The notes under the pieces were generated by a model. The model did no database searches. It was not told the origin of the DNA and saw only the letters and a program-made list of their open reading frames with translations. The position numbers and the translations under genes are program-made. Below, one piece after another: positions 35,441 to 45,434 of a stretch of 64,000 nt of DNA; position 1 is the first letter of the stretch; each line of letters starts with the position of its first letter. Origin of the DNA: Mesorhizobium sp. C432A (GTDB lineage Bacteria > Pseudomonadota > Alphaproteobacteria > Rhizobiales > Rhizobiaceae); NCBI RefSeq assembly GCF_030323145.1, contig NZ_CP100470.1, positions 310,001-374,000 of the forward strand. The letters run 5' to 3'.

Positions 35441-36292
35441 GTGACATCACGCTGGATAACCATCGCCTTGCTGTCGATGCTGATGGGAGTGCAGCCGTTT
35501 GCCGGCGCTGCGCGGGCAGCGGAACCGCAGGTACCGGTGCTTTGGGATGCCAAGGAGCGGCTGCCGAAACCGGACCTTTCGGCGCTGCCGAGGCTCAGGT
35601 TCCTCACCACAACCGATTTCCCGCCCTTCAATTTTCTCGACGGCACGGGCCGATTGTCCGGCTTCCACATCGACCTGGCGCGGGCGATTTGCGCCGAACT
35701 CGACATCGCCGACAAATGCCAGATCCAGGCGCTGCCCTGGGCCGAACTCGACGACGCGTTGCAGAAGGGCGAAGGCGAGGCGATCATCGCCGGCATCGCC
35801 GCAACGCCGGAGACGCGGGCGAAGTACAGCTTTTCGCGCTCCTATCTACAGTTTCCGGCGCGCTTCATCATGCCGAAGACCAAGGCCTTCGCCGAGCCGA
35901 TCCTCGACAAATTGCGCTCGAAGCGGGTCGGCGTGCTGGCCGGCTCGGCGCATGAAAAGATGCTGCGCGATTATTTCGGCACCGTGCAGATCATCCGCTT
36001 TCAACGGCCGGAAGACCTCTACAGCGACTTGAAGAGCGCCAAGATCGATGCCGCCTTCGGCGACGGCATGCGCTTTTCCTTCTGGCTGGGCGGCACGGAC
36101 GCCGCCGGTTGCTGCCGCTTCGCCGGTGGACCCTACCTGGCGCCGGAATATCTGGGGTCCGGCATGACCATTGCCACCCGGGCCAGCGACCCAGCGCTGG
36201 CCGCAGCCATGGACTACGCGCTGCAGGAGATATCGGTGAAAGGCACCTTCGCCGAATTCTACCTGCGCTATTTCCCGGTCAGTTTCTTCTGA
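35441..36292 (+). CDS. Periplasmic solute-binding protein (SBP_bac_3 fold), orphan
   Basis: 283 residues with a signal peptide ending ARA|AE (~27). The fold is recognised from LRFLTTTDFPPFNFLDGTGR, LSGFHIDLARAICAELDIAD, LPWAELDDALQKGEGEAIIA and IAATPETRAKYSFSRSY. GTG start at 35441, with GGCGGAG 6 bases upstream. A C-C pair (GCCRFAGG) is present late in the protein. No transporter genes adjoin it. Ligand unknown; amino-acid-like by family. The stop lies in a ~26-bp imperfect tandem repeat (36278-36345) in which TTCTGATCCGG recurs. Confidence 0.82.
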   Translation: MTSRWITIALLSMLMGVQPFAGAARAAEPQVPVLWDAKERLPKPDLSALPRLRFLTTTDFPPFNFLDGTGRLSGFHIDLARAICAELDIADKCQIQALPWAELDDALQKGEGEAIIAGIAATPETRAKYSFSRSYLQFPARFIMPKTKAFAEPILDKLRSKRVGVLAGSAHEKMLRDYFGTVQIIRFQRPEDLYSDLKSAKIDAAFGDGMRFSFWLGGTDAAGCCRFAGGPYLAPEYLGSGMTIATRASDPALAAAMDYALQEISVKGTFAEFYLRYFPVSFF

Positions 36293-36352
36293 TCCGGTTC
36301 TCGGTCCAGCTTTTTCTGATCCGGCCCCGGTCAGCTTCCTCTACGGGCTGGA

Positions 36353-36766
36353 TCAGGTCAGCGTGCGCAGGCGGGCCTTCGCCCCGCGCGCGATGGCTGC
36401 GGCGGTCAGCGTGTCGAGATCGAGCTCACGCCGGATCAACTGCAGCACCCGCAATTCCTCCATGCGCATTTCGAGATCGACGGCGGCAACCTCGAAGGCC
36501 GCGGCATAGGCGGTGTCGTGCAGCCGTTCGGGCAAAATCTCGGCGACACGCTCGAGCACGCCTTCCAACCCATCCTTTTCATGCAGCATCTTCTGGCAGT
36601 CCTGCGCAATGGCGATCAGCCTGTCCTGCTTGAAATCCTCGAACACCGGCCAGCTGCGGACGACGTCGCCGATGCGCGCCAGTTCGATATCGGTCATGTC
36701 GCGATCGGAAGCCGAGGTGATGACCATCAGGTAGATCAGGGCTTCATGGGTGGACGGCAACGGCAT
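36353..36766 (-). CDS. TerB-family (tellurite resistance-like) protein
   Basis: 137 residues, mainly helical, with the TerB-type pattern of acidic residues: HEALIYLMVITSASDRDMTD, IELARIGDVVRSWPVFEDF, ILPERLHDTAYAAAFEVAAV and DLEMRMEELRVLQLIRRELD. TerB-like domains bind metal ions; in rhizobia single-gene members like this have no tested function. Divergent from lysS with 156 bases between. No other ter genes are seen. Confidence 0.85.
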   Translation of the reverse strand: MPLPSTHEALIYLMVITSASDRDMTDIELARIGDVVRSWPVFEDFKQDRLIAIAQDCQKMLHEKDGLEGVLERVAEILPERLHDTAYAAAFEVAAVDLEMRMEELRVLQLIRRELDLDTLTAAAIARGAKARLRTLT

Positions 36767-36922
36767 TCAAAACTCCTTGATAGTGAGGGTCGAAGGTAGG
36801 GACGCCACGGCGCCGTCGCAACGAAAACGCCTGATATCGTTGACGCTCCGCCCTGTCGCGCCTAGAGACCCGGTTGAAAAATCTTACCAGCCGCGAAAGC
36901 CGGCCATGACTGGAACTTTGAC

Positions 36923-38572
36923 ATGACGGGATCAAACATCGCCGATCTCAACCCCGAAATGCTTGCGGCAGCCGCCGAAAGCAAGGCCTGGCCGTTCGAG
37001 GAAGCCAAAAAGATCATCGAGCGCTACAAGGGCGGCGACTTCCCGGAGATCGTCCTGTTCGAGACCGGCTACGGCCCGTCGGGCCTGCCGCATATCGGCA
37101 CGTTCGGCGAGGTCGCGCGCACCTCGATGGTGCGCCATGCCTTTCACGTGCTGACCGGGAACAAGGTCAAGACCAAGCTGCTCTGCTTCTCCGACGATAT
37201 GGACGGCATGCGCAAAATCCCCGACAATGTGCCGGATCGCGCAGCGCTCGAGCCCTATCTGCATATGCCGCTGTCGGCGGTGCCCAATCCGTTCGGCGGC
37301 GACTATCCGAGCTTTGGCGACCACAACAACGCGATGCTGTGCCGCTTCCTCGACACGTTCGGCTTCGACTACGAATTCGCCAGCGCCACGCAGTACTACA
37401 AGGCCGGCCGCTTCGATGCGATGCTGGTGCGCGCCGCCGAGCGCTATGAGCAGATCATGGCGGTGATGCTGCCGACGCTGGGGCCGGAGCGGCAGGCAAC
37501 CTACAGCCCGTTCCTGCCGATCTCGCCGAAGAGCGGGCGCGTGCTCTACGTGCCGATGAAGCATGTCGACGCCAAGGCCGGCAACATCACCTTCGACGAT
37601 GAGGGCACCGAGACCACGCTTTCGGTGACCGGCGGGAAGGTCAAGCTGCAGTGGAAGCCGGATTTCGGCATGCGCTGGGCAGCGCTCGGCGTCGATTTCG
37701 AAATGTTCGGCAAGGACCACCAGACGAACGCGGTGATCTACGACCGCATCTGCAACATTCTCGGCGGGCGCGCGCCCGAGCATTTCGTCTACGAACTGTT
37801 CCTGGACGAGAACGGCCAGAAGATCTCGAAGTCGAAGGGCAACGGGCTGACCATCGACGAATGGCTGCGCTACGCGCCGACCGAAAGCCTCGGCCTCTAT
37901 ATGTATCAGCGGCCAAGGCAGGCGAAAAAGCTCTATTTCGACGTCATCCCACGCGCCGTCGACGAGTACTACACCTTCCTCAACGCCTATCCGCGCCAGG
38001 ACTGGAAGGAGCGGCTGGGCAATCCGGTCTGGCACATGCATGACGGCAAGCCGCCTGCCATCGACATGCCGGTGCCGTTCTCGCTGCTGCTCAACCTGGT
38101 CAGCGCCTCCAACGCGCAAAACAAGGATGTGCTGTGGGGCTTCATCTCCCGCCATACGTCTGGCGTGACCCCGGCAACGCATCCCGAACTCGACCAGCTG
38201 GTCGGTTTCGCCATCCGCTACTTCGACGATTTCGTGAAGCCGACGAAGACCTTCCGGCCGGCCGACGATGTCGAACGCGTGGCGCTGGAAGCGCTTGGCA
38301 ACGCGCTTGCTGGCCTGCCGGCCAGCGCCGACGGCGAAGCGATCCAGAACGCTTCGCTCAACGTCGCGCGCAAGATCGAACGCTATCAGGACCATTCGAA
38401 GAAGAGCCCGGACGGCGGCCCTGGTGTCTCGGGCGCTTTCTTCCAGATGATCTACCAGGTGCTGATCGGCCAGGAACGCGGACCGCGCTTCGGTTCGTTC
38501 GCAGCCCTCTACGGCATCGCCGAAACCCGCGCCCTCATTGAGCGGGCGCTGGCTGGTCAGCTGGCGGCGTAA
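36923..38572 (+). CDS. lysS: Lysyl-tRNA synthetase, class I
   Basis: 549 residues of the archaeal-type class I LysRS (LysK). HIGH motif is PHIGT in [25 protein letters not shown] motif is [29 protein letters not shown] and [20 protein letters not shown] are also typical. Class I LysRS is the normal form in most alphaproteobacteria, replacing class II. Its 3' end overlaps the convergent nuclease-fold gene by 38 bases. Confidence 0.96.
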   Translation: MTGSNIADLNPEMLAAAAESKAWPFEEAKKIIERYKGGDFPEIVLFETGYGPSGLPHIGTFGEVARTSMVRHAFHVLTGNKVKTKLLCFSDDMDGMRKIPDNVPDRAALEPYLHMPLSAVPNPFGGDYPSFGDHNNAMLCRFLDTFGFDYEFASATQYYKAGRFDAMLVRAAERYEQIMAVMLPTLGPERQATYSPFLPISPKSGRVLYVPMKHVDAKAGNITFDDEGTETTLSVTGGKVKLQWKPDFGMRWAALGVDFEMFGKDHQTNAVIYDRICNILGGRAPEHFVYELFLDENGQKISKSKGNGLTIDEWLRYAPTESLGLYMYQRPRQAKKLYFDVIPRAVDEYYTFLNAYPRQDWKERLGNPVWHMHDGKPPAIDMPVPFSLLLNLVSASNAQNKDVLWGFISRHTSGVTPATHPELDQLVGFAIRYFDDFVKPTKTFRPADDVERVALEALGNALAGLPASADGEAIQNASLNVARKIERYQDHSKKSPDGGPGVSGAFFQMIYQVLIGQERGPRFGSFAALYGIAETRALIERALAGQLAA

Positions 38573-39407
38573 TTTCCGTCCCGGCCGGCGGCGTGTCTAT
38601 CGCCGGGGCATCGAGGATCGGTTGCGACGCCGTCGGTGCCGCAACAGGCGTTGGCGCCGGTGGCAGGCCGCCAAGATCGGGCGCGGCGCCAAAGATGCCC
38701 TTTTTGTCGGCGCGCGCCTTGTCGCCCGCTTCGACATAGGGGCCGCCTGCCGTGGCGCGTGCCCAGCCGTTTTCGACCAGCCACTGGCCGACATCCAGCT
38801 TGCCGATGCGGCATTCGGCGGCGATCAGCACACGGTCGGCCTCCGGCGGCACCTTGCAGGCAACGGCCCGGCCGCGCAGGAAAGACCGGAACGCGGTGCG
38901 CGCCCTGATACCGCAAGCCCAGGACTTGCCGCCCTCGGTGCAGGTCTCGTCTTGCCTGACGATGTCGATGCCGGAGACCGTCACGGAATAACCATTGGCT
39001 TCGATCAGGCCGGCGGCGGCCGCGACCGGCTGGAACAGTTTTGTTCCTCCCCAGTCGTCGACCGCTCTGCGCCCACGCGGCTTGGGCGGTCCGGCCAGCG
39101 CCAGGTCGCTCAGCGGCGCGCGTGGCTCAACCCGTTCAAGTTCTTCTGCCGGCAGCGGCGGCGGAGCGATGGCCTCGGGATCGATCGCCCTCGAATGCAC
39201 CGGAGGCGAGTGCGCCGGAGGCTTGACGGGCTGGACCTCGGGGATCGCCGACGTCGCCGGCTCCTCGGGCACGGCCTCGGTGTCCGGGTCGATCTGGTCG
39301 ACAGTAATGGCGGGGCCGTCGCGATGCAGCGCGCGACCGCCGGCGACGACAATGGCGACCATCACCGGGATCGGCAGGAGGGCTATGAGGATTTGAAGCA
39401 GACGCAC
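38535..39407 (-). CDS. Membrane-anchored SNase-like (thermonuclease fold) protein
   Basis: About 290 residues. N-terminal membrane helix ([20 protein letters not shown]), Pro/Glu-rich linker to ~120, then an SNase-like domain ([78 protein letters not shown]) and a Pro/Ala-rich tail. The usual catalytic Arg and Glu around GIDAPE are not evident, so nuclease activity is doubtful. GTG at 39407 is preferred because it follows the upstream stop (39416); an ATG at 39449 would overlap that gene. Confidence 0.78.
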   Translation of the reverse strand: MRLLQILIALLPIPVMVAIVVAGGRALHRDGPAITVDQIDPDTEAVPEEPATSAIPEVQPVKPPAHSPPVHSRAIDPEAIAPPPLPAEELERVEPRAPLSDLALAGPPKPRGRRAVDDWGGTKLFQPVAAAAGLIEANGYSVTVSGIDIVRQDETCTEGGKSWACGIRARTAFRSFLRGRAVACKVPPEADRVLIAAECRIGKLDVGQWLVENGWARATAGGPYVEAGDKARADKKGIFGAAPDLGGLPPAPTPVAAPTASQPILDAPAIDTPPAGTEITPPADQPAPAQ

Positions 39408-39415
39408 CGCGAGAC

Positions 39416-40066
39416 CTACTGGCTTGCCCAGACGATCCGCGCCACCCATTCGACATCGCGCATCGCGATGTCGCGGTCCGGGTGGTCGGGGTTGAGCGAA
39501 ATCAGCACGATCGATTTCGTCGTCTGGCGGTCGAGCACCTTGGCCATGACTTCGCCGGCATTGGTCTTGACGACGACGCGGTCGCCCTTGCGGGTAGCGG
39601 CGCCCGGCTCGACGATCAGCACATCGCCATTGCGGTACAGCGGCAGCATGGAATCGCCCTGCACCTTCAACGCATAGGAGGTTTCGGTCGCCCGTGCCGG
39701 AAGCTCGACAAGGTCCCAGCCCTGGCCTGAGGGATAGCCGGCATCATCGAAGAAGCCGCCGGCGCCGGCCTGGGCAAAGCCGAGCAGCGGCACCGCCGAA
39801 CGCTGCGCGGCTACCGAGCCCGAAGCGGCCTTGGCACGGCCTTCGACCAGCCCGGTGAATTCGTCGAGCGAGGCGCCGGTCGCCTCGATGATCTTCGCCA
39901 GCGATTCGGTCGACGGCCAGCGCGGCCGTCCATCCGAGGACAGCCGCTTCGATTTGTTGAAAGCGGTGGAGTCCAGACCGGCTCGCCGGGCCAGGCCGGA
40001 GGCCGACAACGAATAGCGCTCGGCGAGAGCGTCGATGGCTGCCCAAACTCGGTCATGCGAGAGCAA
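39416..40066 (-). CDS. HTH/S24 peptidase regulator (CI/LexA-like repressor)
   Basis: 216 residues. HTH at ~15-70 (LAERYSLSASGLARRAGLDS, TAFNKSKRLSSDGRPRWPST). The S24 domain at ~115-215 has catalytic serine in VQGDSMLPLYRNGDVLIVEP and lysine in GDRVVVKTNAGEVMAKVL, so RecA-stimulated self-cleavage is possible. The cleavage-site region LLGFAQAGAGGFFDDAGYP fits an A-G bond. TTG start with GAGGAGAG 4-11 bases upstream. A perfect inverted repeat stands just upstream (40084-40103). No prophage genes are nearby, so it appears to be a chromosomal regulator. Confidence 0.88.
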   Translation of the reverse strand: MLSHDRVWAAIDALAERYSLSASGLARRAGLDSTAFNKSKRLSSDGRPRWPSTESLAKIIEATGASLDEFTGLVEGRAKAASGSVAAQRSAVPLLGFAQAGAGGFFDDAGYPSGQGWDLVELPARATETSYALKVQGDSMLPLYRNGDVLIVEPGAATRKGDRVVVKTNAGEVMAKVLDRQTTKSIVLISLNPDHPDRDIAMRDVEWVARIVWASQ

Positions 40067-40083
40067 TTCGCTCTCCTCAAAAC

Positions 40084-40103
40084 AGGAAAAAATACCTTTT
40101 CCT
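40084..40103. promoter_or_regulatory. Palindromic operator candidate of the S24 repressor
   Basis: AGGAAAA and TTTTCCT are perfect complements separated by six bases. The site lies 17 bases upstream of the TTG start, next to the Shine-Dalgarno, so a bound dimer would block the repressor's own promoter. Autoregulation is inferred from position. Confidence 0.55.
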
Positions 40104-40338
40104 TCTAACGCGCGGTCATCCGATTGTCCACCGGCGCGCGGCCCGATCTCTCAAAAAGCTGTGTGCGGCGAAGTCGTCATGGATGCCTCAAACTGCCTTG
40201 GCAAGGCTGCGCATCCCTGGTGGGAGGTCATGAAAACCCGCTCGGCCTCGGTCGGCGGCCTCGGTCGGCGACCGCGGTTGAACGGAGCGGGCAAGCGTCC
40301 TATTGGACAAGCCAAGGACGCTGTAGCATTTTGATTTG
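40104..40338. other. Intergenic stretch without a recognisable gene
   Basis: No convincing coding frame or RNA gene. A short direct repeat CCTCGGTCGGCG occurs twice around 40246-40272. The stretch lies between the S24 repressor operator and a family C repeat. Confidence 0.5.
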
Positions 40339-40386
40339 GCGCATGATCCTTTTCGAGAATCGATTCCGATTTTCGGGGTCATGCGC
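40339..40386. repeat. Palindromic repeat, family C, copy 2
   Basis: Perfect 8-base ends GCGCATGA and TCATGCGC enclose TCCTTTTCGAGAATCGATTC and a CCGATTTTCGGGG segment. It is related to 11879-11926. Homology of the neighbouring thioesterase relic stops exactly at its right end. Confidence 0.85.
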
Positions 40387-40539
40387 GAGGTCGGCGAGCA
40401 TCATGTAGCGGGCGTTGTTGAGATGGAGGTTGAAGTCGATGTCGGCAGCGAAAAGCCAGGCGGCTTTCGCTGCCGACCGCGTAAGGCCACGGCGCCTTGC
40501 CGTGGCCATCATGCGCGCAAGGCGCCCTCAGACGTACAT
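40384..40539 (-). pseudogene. Truncated hotdog thioesterase gene
   Basis: From an ATG at 40539 the frame reads MYV, a TGA at 40528-40530, then [20 protein letters not shown] and ADIDFNLHLNNARYMMLADL. The segment DIDFNLHLNNARYM is the signature of the YbgC-like acyl-CoA thioesterase family (usually ~150-180 residues), whose N-terminus is normally MYVWGRL; thus Trp4 TGG seems to have become TGA. The frame leaves homology at the family C repeat (40386). Two lesions make a functional product unlikely. It is directly downstream of the beta-oxidation genes on the same strand. Confidence 0.8.
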
Positions 40540-40550
40540 GGGGCGCTAGC

Positions 40551-42770
40551 TCAAGCGGCCTTCTTCACCTCGCCTTTCGCATAGGGATCGAAGCGCTGGT
40601 AGAAGGTCTCGCCCTTCTCGGCCAGGTCGAGCAGCAGCTTTGGCGCCTTGAACTCGGCGCCGTATTTCTTCTGCAGGCCCTTGGCTATTCTGACGAACTC
40701 CCTGGCGCCGATGCCGTCGATATAGGACAGCGCGCCGCCGGTGAATGGCGCGAAACCGAAGGCGAGGATCGAGCCGACATCGGCCTCGCGCGGATCGGTG
40801 ACGATGCCTTCCTCCATCACCCGGGCCGCTTCCAGCGCAATGGTTACCAGCAGGCGCTGCTGCAGTTCCTCATAGTCGACCTTCTCGGCCTCCAGCTGCG
40901 GATAGAGATCCTTCAGGCCCGGCCACAGCTTCTTCTTGGCAGGCTTGGCGGGATAGTCGTAAAAACCCTTGCCGTTCTTGCGGCCGAAGCGGCCATGGGT
41001 GTCGACCAGCGTGTTGATCAACGCCATCTGCCTGGGGTCGACGGCCTTGTCGCCGAGATCCCTGATGGTCTGCTTCATGATCTTCTGGGCAAGGTCGATC
41101 GCCGTCTCGTCGGTCAGCGCCAGGGGGCCGACCGGCATGCCGGCGGCCTTGGCGGCGTTCTCGATCATCGGCGCCGGAACGCCTTCGATCAGCATCTTGT
41201 AGGCTTCCGACATGTAGCGCAGCACGCAGCGGTTGACGTAGAAGCCGCGCGTGTCGTTGACGACGATCGGCGTCTTCTTGATGGCGCGCACGAAATCGAT
41301 CGCGGTGGCCAGCGCCTTGTCGCCGGTCTTCTTGCCCAAAATGATCTCGACCAGCATCATCTTGTCGACCGGCGAGAAGAAGTGGATGCCGACGAAATTC
41401 TTCGGCCGCGCCGAATTCTTGGCCAGTGCGGTGATCGGGATGGTCGAGGTGTTGGAGGCGAAGATCGCCGACGATTTCAGCACGGCTTCGGCCTGCTCGG
41501 TGGCAGCCTTCTTGACGGCCGAATCCTCGAACACCGCCTCGACCACCAGATCGCAGCCGGCGAGATCGGCATAGTCGGCCGACGGCGTGATCAGCGACAG
41601 AAGTCTGTCCTTCTCCTCGGGCTTGACGCGGCCCTTCTTGACCTGATCGGAGATCAGGCTGTCGGAATGCGTCTTGCCCTTTTCGGCCGACGCCATGTCG
41701 CGGTCGAGCAGGACGACCGGGATGCCAGCCTTGGCGGTGACAAAGGCGATGCCGGCGCCCATGAAGCCGGCGCCGAGAATACCGATCTTCTTGAACTTGG
41801 TCTCCGGCACGCCGGCCGGGCGGCGGGCGCCCTTGTTGAGCTCCTGCAGCGAGACGAACAGCGAGCGGATCATCGCTGCTGCTTCCTTCGACTGCATGAT
41901 TTCGGTGAAATAGCGCTGTTCGATCCGCAGACCGGTGTCGAACGGCACCAGCAGGCCTTCATAGACGCATTTCAGGATCGCCGCGGCGGCCGGATAATTG
42001 CCGTAGGTCTCGCGGCGCAGGATGGCGATGGCCGGCGGCCACAGATTGAAGCCGGCCGGCGTATAGATTTGGCCGCCAGGCAGCTTGAAGCCCTTCTCGT
42101 CCCAGGGCTGGACGGCTTTCAGGCCGTTCCTGATCATCGCCTTGGCGGTCTCGATCAGCTTGCCGGGTTCGGCGATCTCGTGGATCAGCCCCATCGCCTT
42201 GGCTTTCTGCGGCGACAGCGTCTGGCCGGTGGTCAGCATCTGCAACGCCTGCTGCTGGTCGGTCAGGCGCGGCACGCGTTGGGTGCCACCGGCGCCGGGG
42301 AAGATGCCGACCTTGACTTCCGGCAAGGCCATCTTGACCTTTTCGGAGTCAGCGGCAACGCGGCCATGACAGGCCAGCGACAGCTCGAACGCGCCACCCA
42401 TGCAGGTGCCGTTGATCGCCGAGACCCAAGGCTTGCCCGACGTTTCGAGCTTGCGCCACAAGCCACCCATGCGGCCGGCATTGTCGAACAAAAGCTGTGC
42501 CGCCTTCTCCGGGTCCTTGGTCTTCTCCTTGGCAAATACGGCCAGCATCTTCTGCAGCATGGTCAGGTCGGCGCCGCCGGAGAAGCTGTCCTTTCCCGAG
42601 GTGATCACCGCGCCCTTGATGGCGGCGTCGGCCACCACATGGTCGATGATCTTCTCGAGCTCGTTCATCACCTCTTCGGTGAAGACGTTCATCGAGCGGT
42701 CCGGCATGTTCCAGGTGACCAGCGCGATGCCGTCTGCGTCGGTGTCGACCGTGAAGTTTGTATAAGTCAT
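40551..42770 (-). CDS. fadJ: Fatty acid oxidation multifunctional enzyme (enoyl-CoA hydratase / 3-hydroxyacyl-CoA dehydrogenase)
   Basis: 739 residues. The N-terminal crotonase domain (~1-300) has the oxyanion segments [12 protein letters not shown] and [16 protein letters not shown] and the catalytic glutamates in [20 protein letters not shown]. The dehydrogenase part begins with the NAD motif [20 protein letters not shown] (~335-355), with [33 protein letters not shown] and the C-terminal 3HCDH domain with [12 protein letters not shown]. It carries out two steps of beta-oxidation. Downstream of the thiolase gene (23-base gap) in one operon. fadB or fadJ naming is by similarity only. Confidence 0.93.
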   Translation of the reverse strand: MTYTNFTVDTDADGIALVTWNMPDRSMNVFTEEVMNELEKIIDHVVADAAIKGAVITSGKDSFSGGADLTMLQKMLAVFAKEKTKDPEKAAQLLFDNAGRMGGLWRKLETSGKPWVSAINGTCMGGAFELSLACHGRVAADSEKVKMALPEVKVGIFPGAGGTQRVPRLTDQQQALQMLTTGQTLSPQKAKAMGLIHEIAEPGKLIETAKAMIRNGLKAVQPWDEKGFKLPGGQIYTPAGFNLWPPAIAILRRETYGNYPAAAAILKCVYEGLLVPFDTGLRIEQRYFTEIMQSKEAAAMIRSLFVSLQELNKGARRPAGVPETKFKKIGILGAGFMGAGIAFVTAKAGIPVVLLDRDMASAEKGKTHSDSLISDQVKKGRVKPEEKDRLLSLITPSADYADLAGCDLVVEAVFEDSAVKKAATEQAEAVLKSSAIFASNTSTIPITALAKNSARPKNFVGIHFFSPVDKMMLVEIILGKKTGDKALATAIDFVRAIKKTPIVVNDTRGFYVNRCVLRYMSEAYKMLIEGVPAPMIENAAKAAGMPVGPLALTDETAIDLAQKIMKQTIRDLGDKAVDPRQMALINTLVDTHGRFGRKNGKGFYDYPAKPAKKKLWPGLKDLYPQLEAEKVDYEELQQRLLVTIALEAARVMEEGIVTDPREADVGSILAFGFAPFTGGALSYIDGIGAREFVRIAKGLQKKYGAEFKAPKLLLDLAEKGETFYQRFDPYAKGEVKKAA

Positions 42771-42793
42771 GTCTCTCTCCTTCCGGCCGAAAA

Positions 42794-44002
42794 TCAGACG
42801 CGTTCGATAATCGTTGCGGTGCCCATGCCGGCGCCGATGCAGAGCGTCACCAGAGCGGTGTTCAAATCGCGGCGCTCGAGCTCGTCCAGCACCGTGCCCA
42901 GGATCATCGCGCCGGTGGCGCCGAGCGGATGGCCCATGGCGATGGCGCCGCCATTGACGTTGATCTTGTCGTGCGGGATTTCGAATGCCTGCATGTAGCG
43001 CAGCACCACTGAGGCGAAGGCCTCGTTGAGCTCGAACAGGTCGATATCCGACAGCTTCATCTTGGCGCGCTTCAGAAGCTTCTCGGTGACGTCGACCGGA
43101 CCGGTAAGCATCAGCACCGGCTCGGAGCCGATGTTGGCAAAGGCGCGGATGCGGGCGCGTGGCTTCAGGCCCATCGTCTTGCCGGCCTTCTTCGAGCCGA
43201 GCAGTACGGCGGCCGCACCATCGACGATGCCGGACGAGTTGCCGGCATGGTGGACGTGGTTGACCTCTTCGACTTCCGGATGCTTCTGCACGGCGACCGC
43301 GTCGAAGCCGCCCATTTCGCCAGGCATGACGAAGGACGGGTTGAGCGAGGCCAGCGACTGCATGTCGGTCGACGGCCGCATATGCTCGTCATGATCGAGG
43401 ATGGTGAGGCCGTTCTGGTCCTTGATCGGTATGACGGAGTTCTTGAAACGGCCATCGGCCCAGGCCTTGCCCGCACGCTTCTGGCTCTCGACCGCATAGG
43501 CATCGACGTCGTCGCGCGAAAAACCGTATTTGGTGGCGATCAGGTCGGCCGAAATGCCTTGCGGCACGAACCAGCCGGGCAGGCCGACGGACGGGTCCAT
43601 GAACCACGCGCCGCCCGAGGCGCCCATGCCGACGCGCGACATCGATTCCACGCCGCCTGCAATGACGATCTCGTCGGCGCCTTGAGCGATCTTGGCGGCG
43701 CCGAAATTGATGGCGTCGAGGCCTGAGGCGCAGAAGCGCGAGATCTGCATGCCCGGCGCCTTGTTATCGTAGCCGGCCTCGAAGGCGGCGGCACGCGGAA
43801 TGACGGAGCCGGCTTCGCCGACCGGATCGACGCAGCCGAAGATGATGTCGTCGACGTTTGCAGTGTCGAGGCCGTTGCGGTCGCGCAACGCTTCAAGCGT
43901 CCTGGCCGCAAGCCGCACCGCCGGCACCTCGTGCAGCGAGCCATCCTTCTTGCCCTTGCCGCGCGGTGTGCGCACGGCGTCATAGACATAAGCTTCAGCC
44001 AT
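42794..44002 (-). CDS. fadA: Acetyl-CoA C-acyltransferase (thiolase)
   Basis: 402 residues. The thiolase residues are all present: acyl-accepting Cys91 ([13 protein letters not shown]), His358 ([14 protein letters not shown]) and Cys388 (TLCIGAGMG). Cleaves 3-ketoacyl-CoA to acetyl-CoA in beta-oxidation. Lies between acyl-CoA dehydrogenase and fadJ with gaps of 31 and 23 bases, so the four genes appear to form one operon. A biosynthetic acetoacetyl-CoA thiolase role is less likely from context. Confidence 0.94.
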   Translation of the reverse strand: MAEAYVYDAVRTPRGKGKKDGSLHEVPAVRLAARTLEALRDRNGLDTANVDDIIFGCVDPVGEAGSVIPRAAAFEAGYDNKAPGMQISRFCASGLDAINFGAAKIAQGADEIVIAGGVESMSRVGMGASGGAWFMDPSVGLPGWFVPQGISADLIATKYGFSRDDVDAYAVESQKRAGKAWADGRFKNSVIPIKDQNGLTILDHDEHMRPSTDMQSLASLNPSFVMPGEMGGFDAVAVQKHPEVEEVNHVHHAGNSSGIVDGAAAVLLGSKKAGKTMGLKPRARIRAFANIGSEPVLMLTGPVDVTEKLLKRAKMKLSDIDLFELNEAFASVVLRYMQAFEIPHDKINVNGGAIAMGHPLGATGAMILGTVLDELERRDLNTALVTLCIGAGMGTATIIERV

Positions 44003-44033
44003 TTGCTTGCTCCTTGCTTTGCCGACGTCGCTC

Positions 44034-45203
44034 TCAGAGAGAGCGGCCGATCAGCAATTTCATGATCTCGTTGGTGCCGCCGTAGATGCGCTGGACGCGG
44101 GCGTCGCGGAACATGCGGGCGATCGGATATTCATTCATGTAGCCATAGCCGCCATGCAATTGAAGGCATTCGTCGACGACTTTTCCCTGCAGGTCCGAGA
44201 GCCAGTATTTCGCCATCGACGCCGTCACCGGATCCAGCCCGCCATTGATGTGGCGGGTGACGCAATCATTGTAGAAGACGCGGCCGATGGTGGCCTCGGT
44301 CTTCAGTTCGGCGAGCTTGAACTGGGTGTTCTGGAACTCGATGATCGCTTTGCCGAAGGCCTTGCGGTCCTTGACGTAGTCGATGGTCAGAGCAAGCGCG
44401 CGCTCGATCATGGCGATCGCGCCGGTGCCGATCTGCAGGCGCTCCTGCGGCAATTGCTGCATCAGCTGGATGAAGCCCTGTCCCTCTTCGTGGCCAAGCA
44501 GGTTCGAGGTCGGCACGCGCAGATCATTGAAGAACAGCTCCGACGTGTCGTTGGCCTTCAGGCCGATCTTGTCGAGGTTGCGGCCGCGTTCGAAGCCTTC
44601 GGCCTCGTCGGCCTCGACGACGATCAGCGAGGTGCCCTTGGCGCCTTTGGCCGGATCGGTCTTGGTGACGACGATGATGAAATTGGCCAGTTGGCCATTG
44701 GTGATGAAGGTTTTCGAGCCGTTGATCTTGTACTGGTTGCCGTCCTTCTCGGCGCGCGTCTTGACGCCTTGCAGGTCGGAGCCGGCGCCCGGCTCGGTCA
44801 TGGCGATGGCGCCGATCAGTTCGCCGGTTGCCAGCTTCGGCAGCCATTTCTTCTTCTGCTCCTCGGAGCCGTAATGAAGGATGTAAGGGGCAACGATCGC
44901 ATTGTGCAGGCCGATGCCGAAACCGTCGACGCCGACATGGCCGATCGCCTCGATGATGGCGCTCTCATGCGCGAAGGTGCCGCCGGAGCCGCCATATTCC
45001 TCCGGCATCGAGGCGCAGAGCAGGCCGGCGGAACCTGCCTTGCGCCAGCTCTCGCGGTCGACCATCTCGTTCTTCTCGAACTCGTCGTAGCGCGGCGCGA
45101 TCTCTTCCGACATGAAGCGATGCGCCATGTCGTAGAGCATGCCGACTTCGTCCGCCGCCCAGGCGGGCTTCGGCAAGGAGAGCACTTCGGCTGGATTTGT
45201 CAT
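44034..45203 (-). CDS. Acyl-CoA dehydrogenase (long-chain/isovaleryl-like)
   Basis: 389 residues, single acyl-CoA dehydrogenase domain set. [20 protein letters not shown] is the FAD/substrate signature. Near the C-terminus [19 protein letters not shown] has Gly where medium-chain enzymes have the catalytic Glu, as in long-chain and isovaleryl-CoA dehydrogenases, which use a Glu elsewhere. [20 protein letters not shown] is also typical. Start at 45203 has GGGAG upstream. It is downstream of a composite repeat and in line with the other beta-oxidation genes. Confidence 0.92.
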   Translation of the reverse strand: MTNPAEVLSLPKPAWAADEVGMLYDMAHRFMSEEIAPRYDEFEKNEMVDRESWRKAGSAGLLCASMPEEYGGSGGTFAHESAIIEAIGHVGVDGFGIGLHNAIVAPYILHYGSEEQKKKWLPKLATGELIGAIAMTEPGAGSDLQGVKTRAEKDGNQYKINGSKTFITNGQLANFIIVVTKTDPAKGAKGTSLIVVEADEAEGFERGRNLDKIGLKANDTSELFFNDLRVPTSNLLGHEEGQGFIQLMQQLPQERLQIGTGAIAMIERALALTIDYVKDRKAFGKAIIEFQNTQFKLAELKTEATIGRVFYNDCVTRHINGGLDPVTASMAKYWLSDLQGKVVDECLQLHGGYGYMNEYPIARMFRDARVQRIYGGTNEIMKLLIGRSL

Positions 45204-45223
45204 GCCGTTTCTCCCGCGCCAAC

Positions 45224-45423
45224 GTCCCCCTCCCCCTCGAGGGGAGGGTGGCCGCGAAGCGGTCGGGTGGGGTCGCCGATGACGTGCTCGACCTTATCTT
45301 CGGAATTGACGCGGGTTTGGGGCATTGCGATCATCTCCTACCAAAGCGCCAACCAGCCGGCGCACTGCACGCAAGGACCCTCCCGGCCCTTCGGGCCACC
45401 CTCCCCTCAAGGGGGAGGGGGAC
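45224..45423. repeat. Composite inverted repeat, family E, between two acyl-CoA dehydrogenase genes
   Basis: Left arm 45224-45273 (GTCCCCCTCCCCCTCGAGGG, then GAGGGTGGCCGCGAAGCGGT) and right arm 45376-45423 (CCCTCCCGGCCCTTCGGGCC, then ACCCTCCCCTCAAGGGGGAG) are inverted copies around ~100 bases of AT-richer non-coding DNA. The layout parallels family D at 24701-24872 with different sequence. It lies inside the beta-oxidation operon. Confidence 0.85.
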
Positions 45424-45434
45424 GCCAGCCATTT

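Noticed and set aside
36278..36345. Imperfect ~26-bp tandem repeat at the end of the binding-protein gene
   Set aside because: Only about two and a half diverged copies; recorded in the gene entry but too weak for a separate claim.
40497..42998. 833-codon plus-strand open frame opposite fadJ
   Set aside because: Antisense shadow with no motif; fadJ motifs are complete on the other strand.
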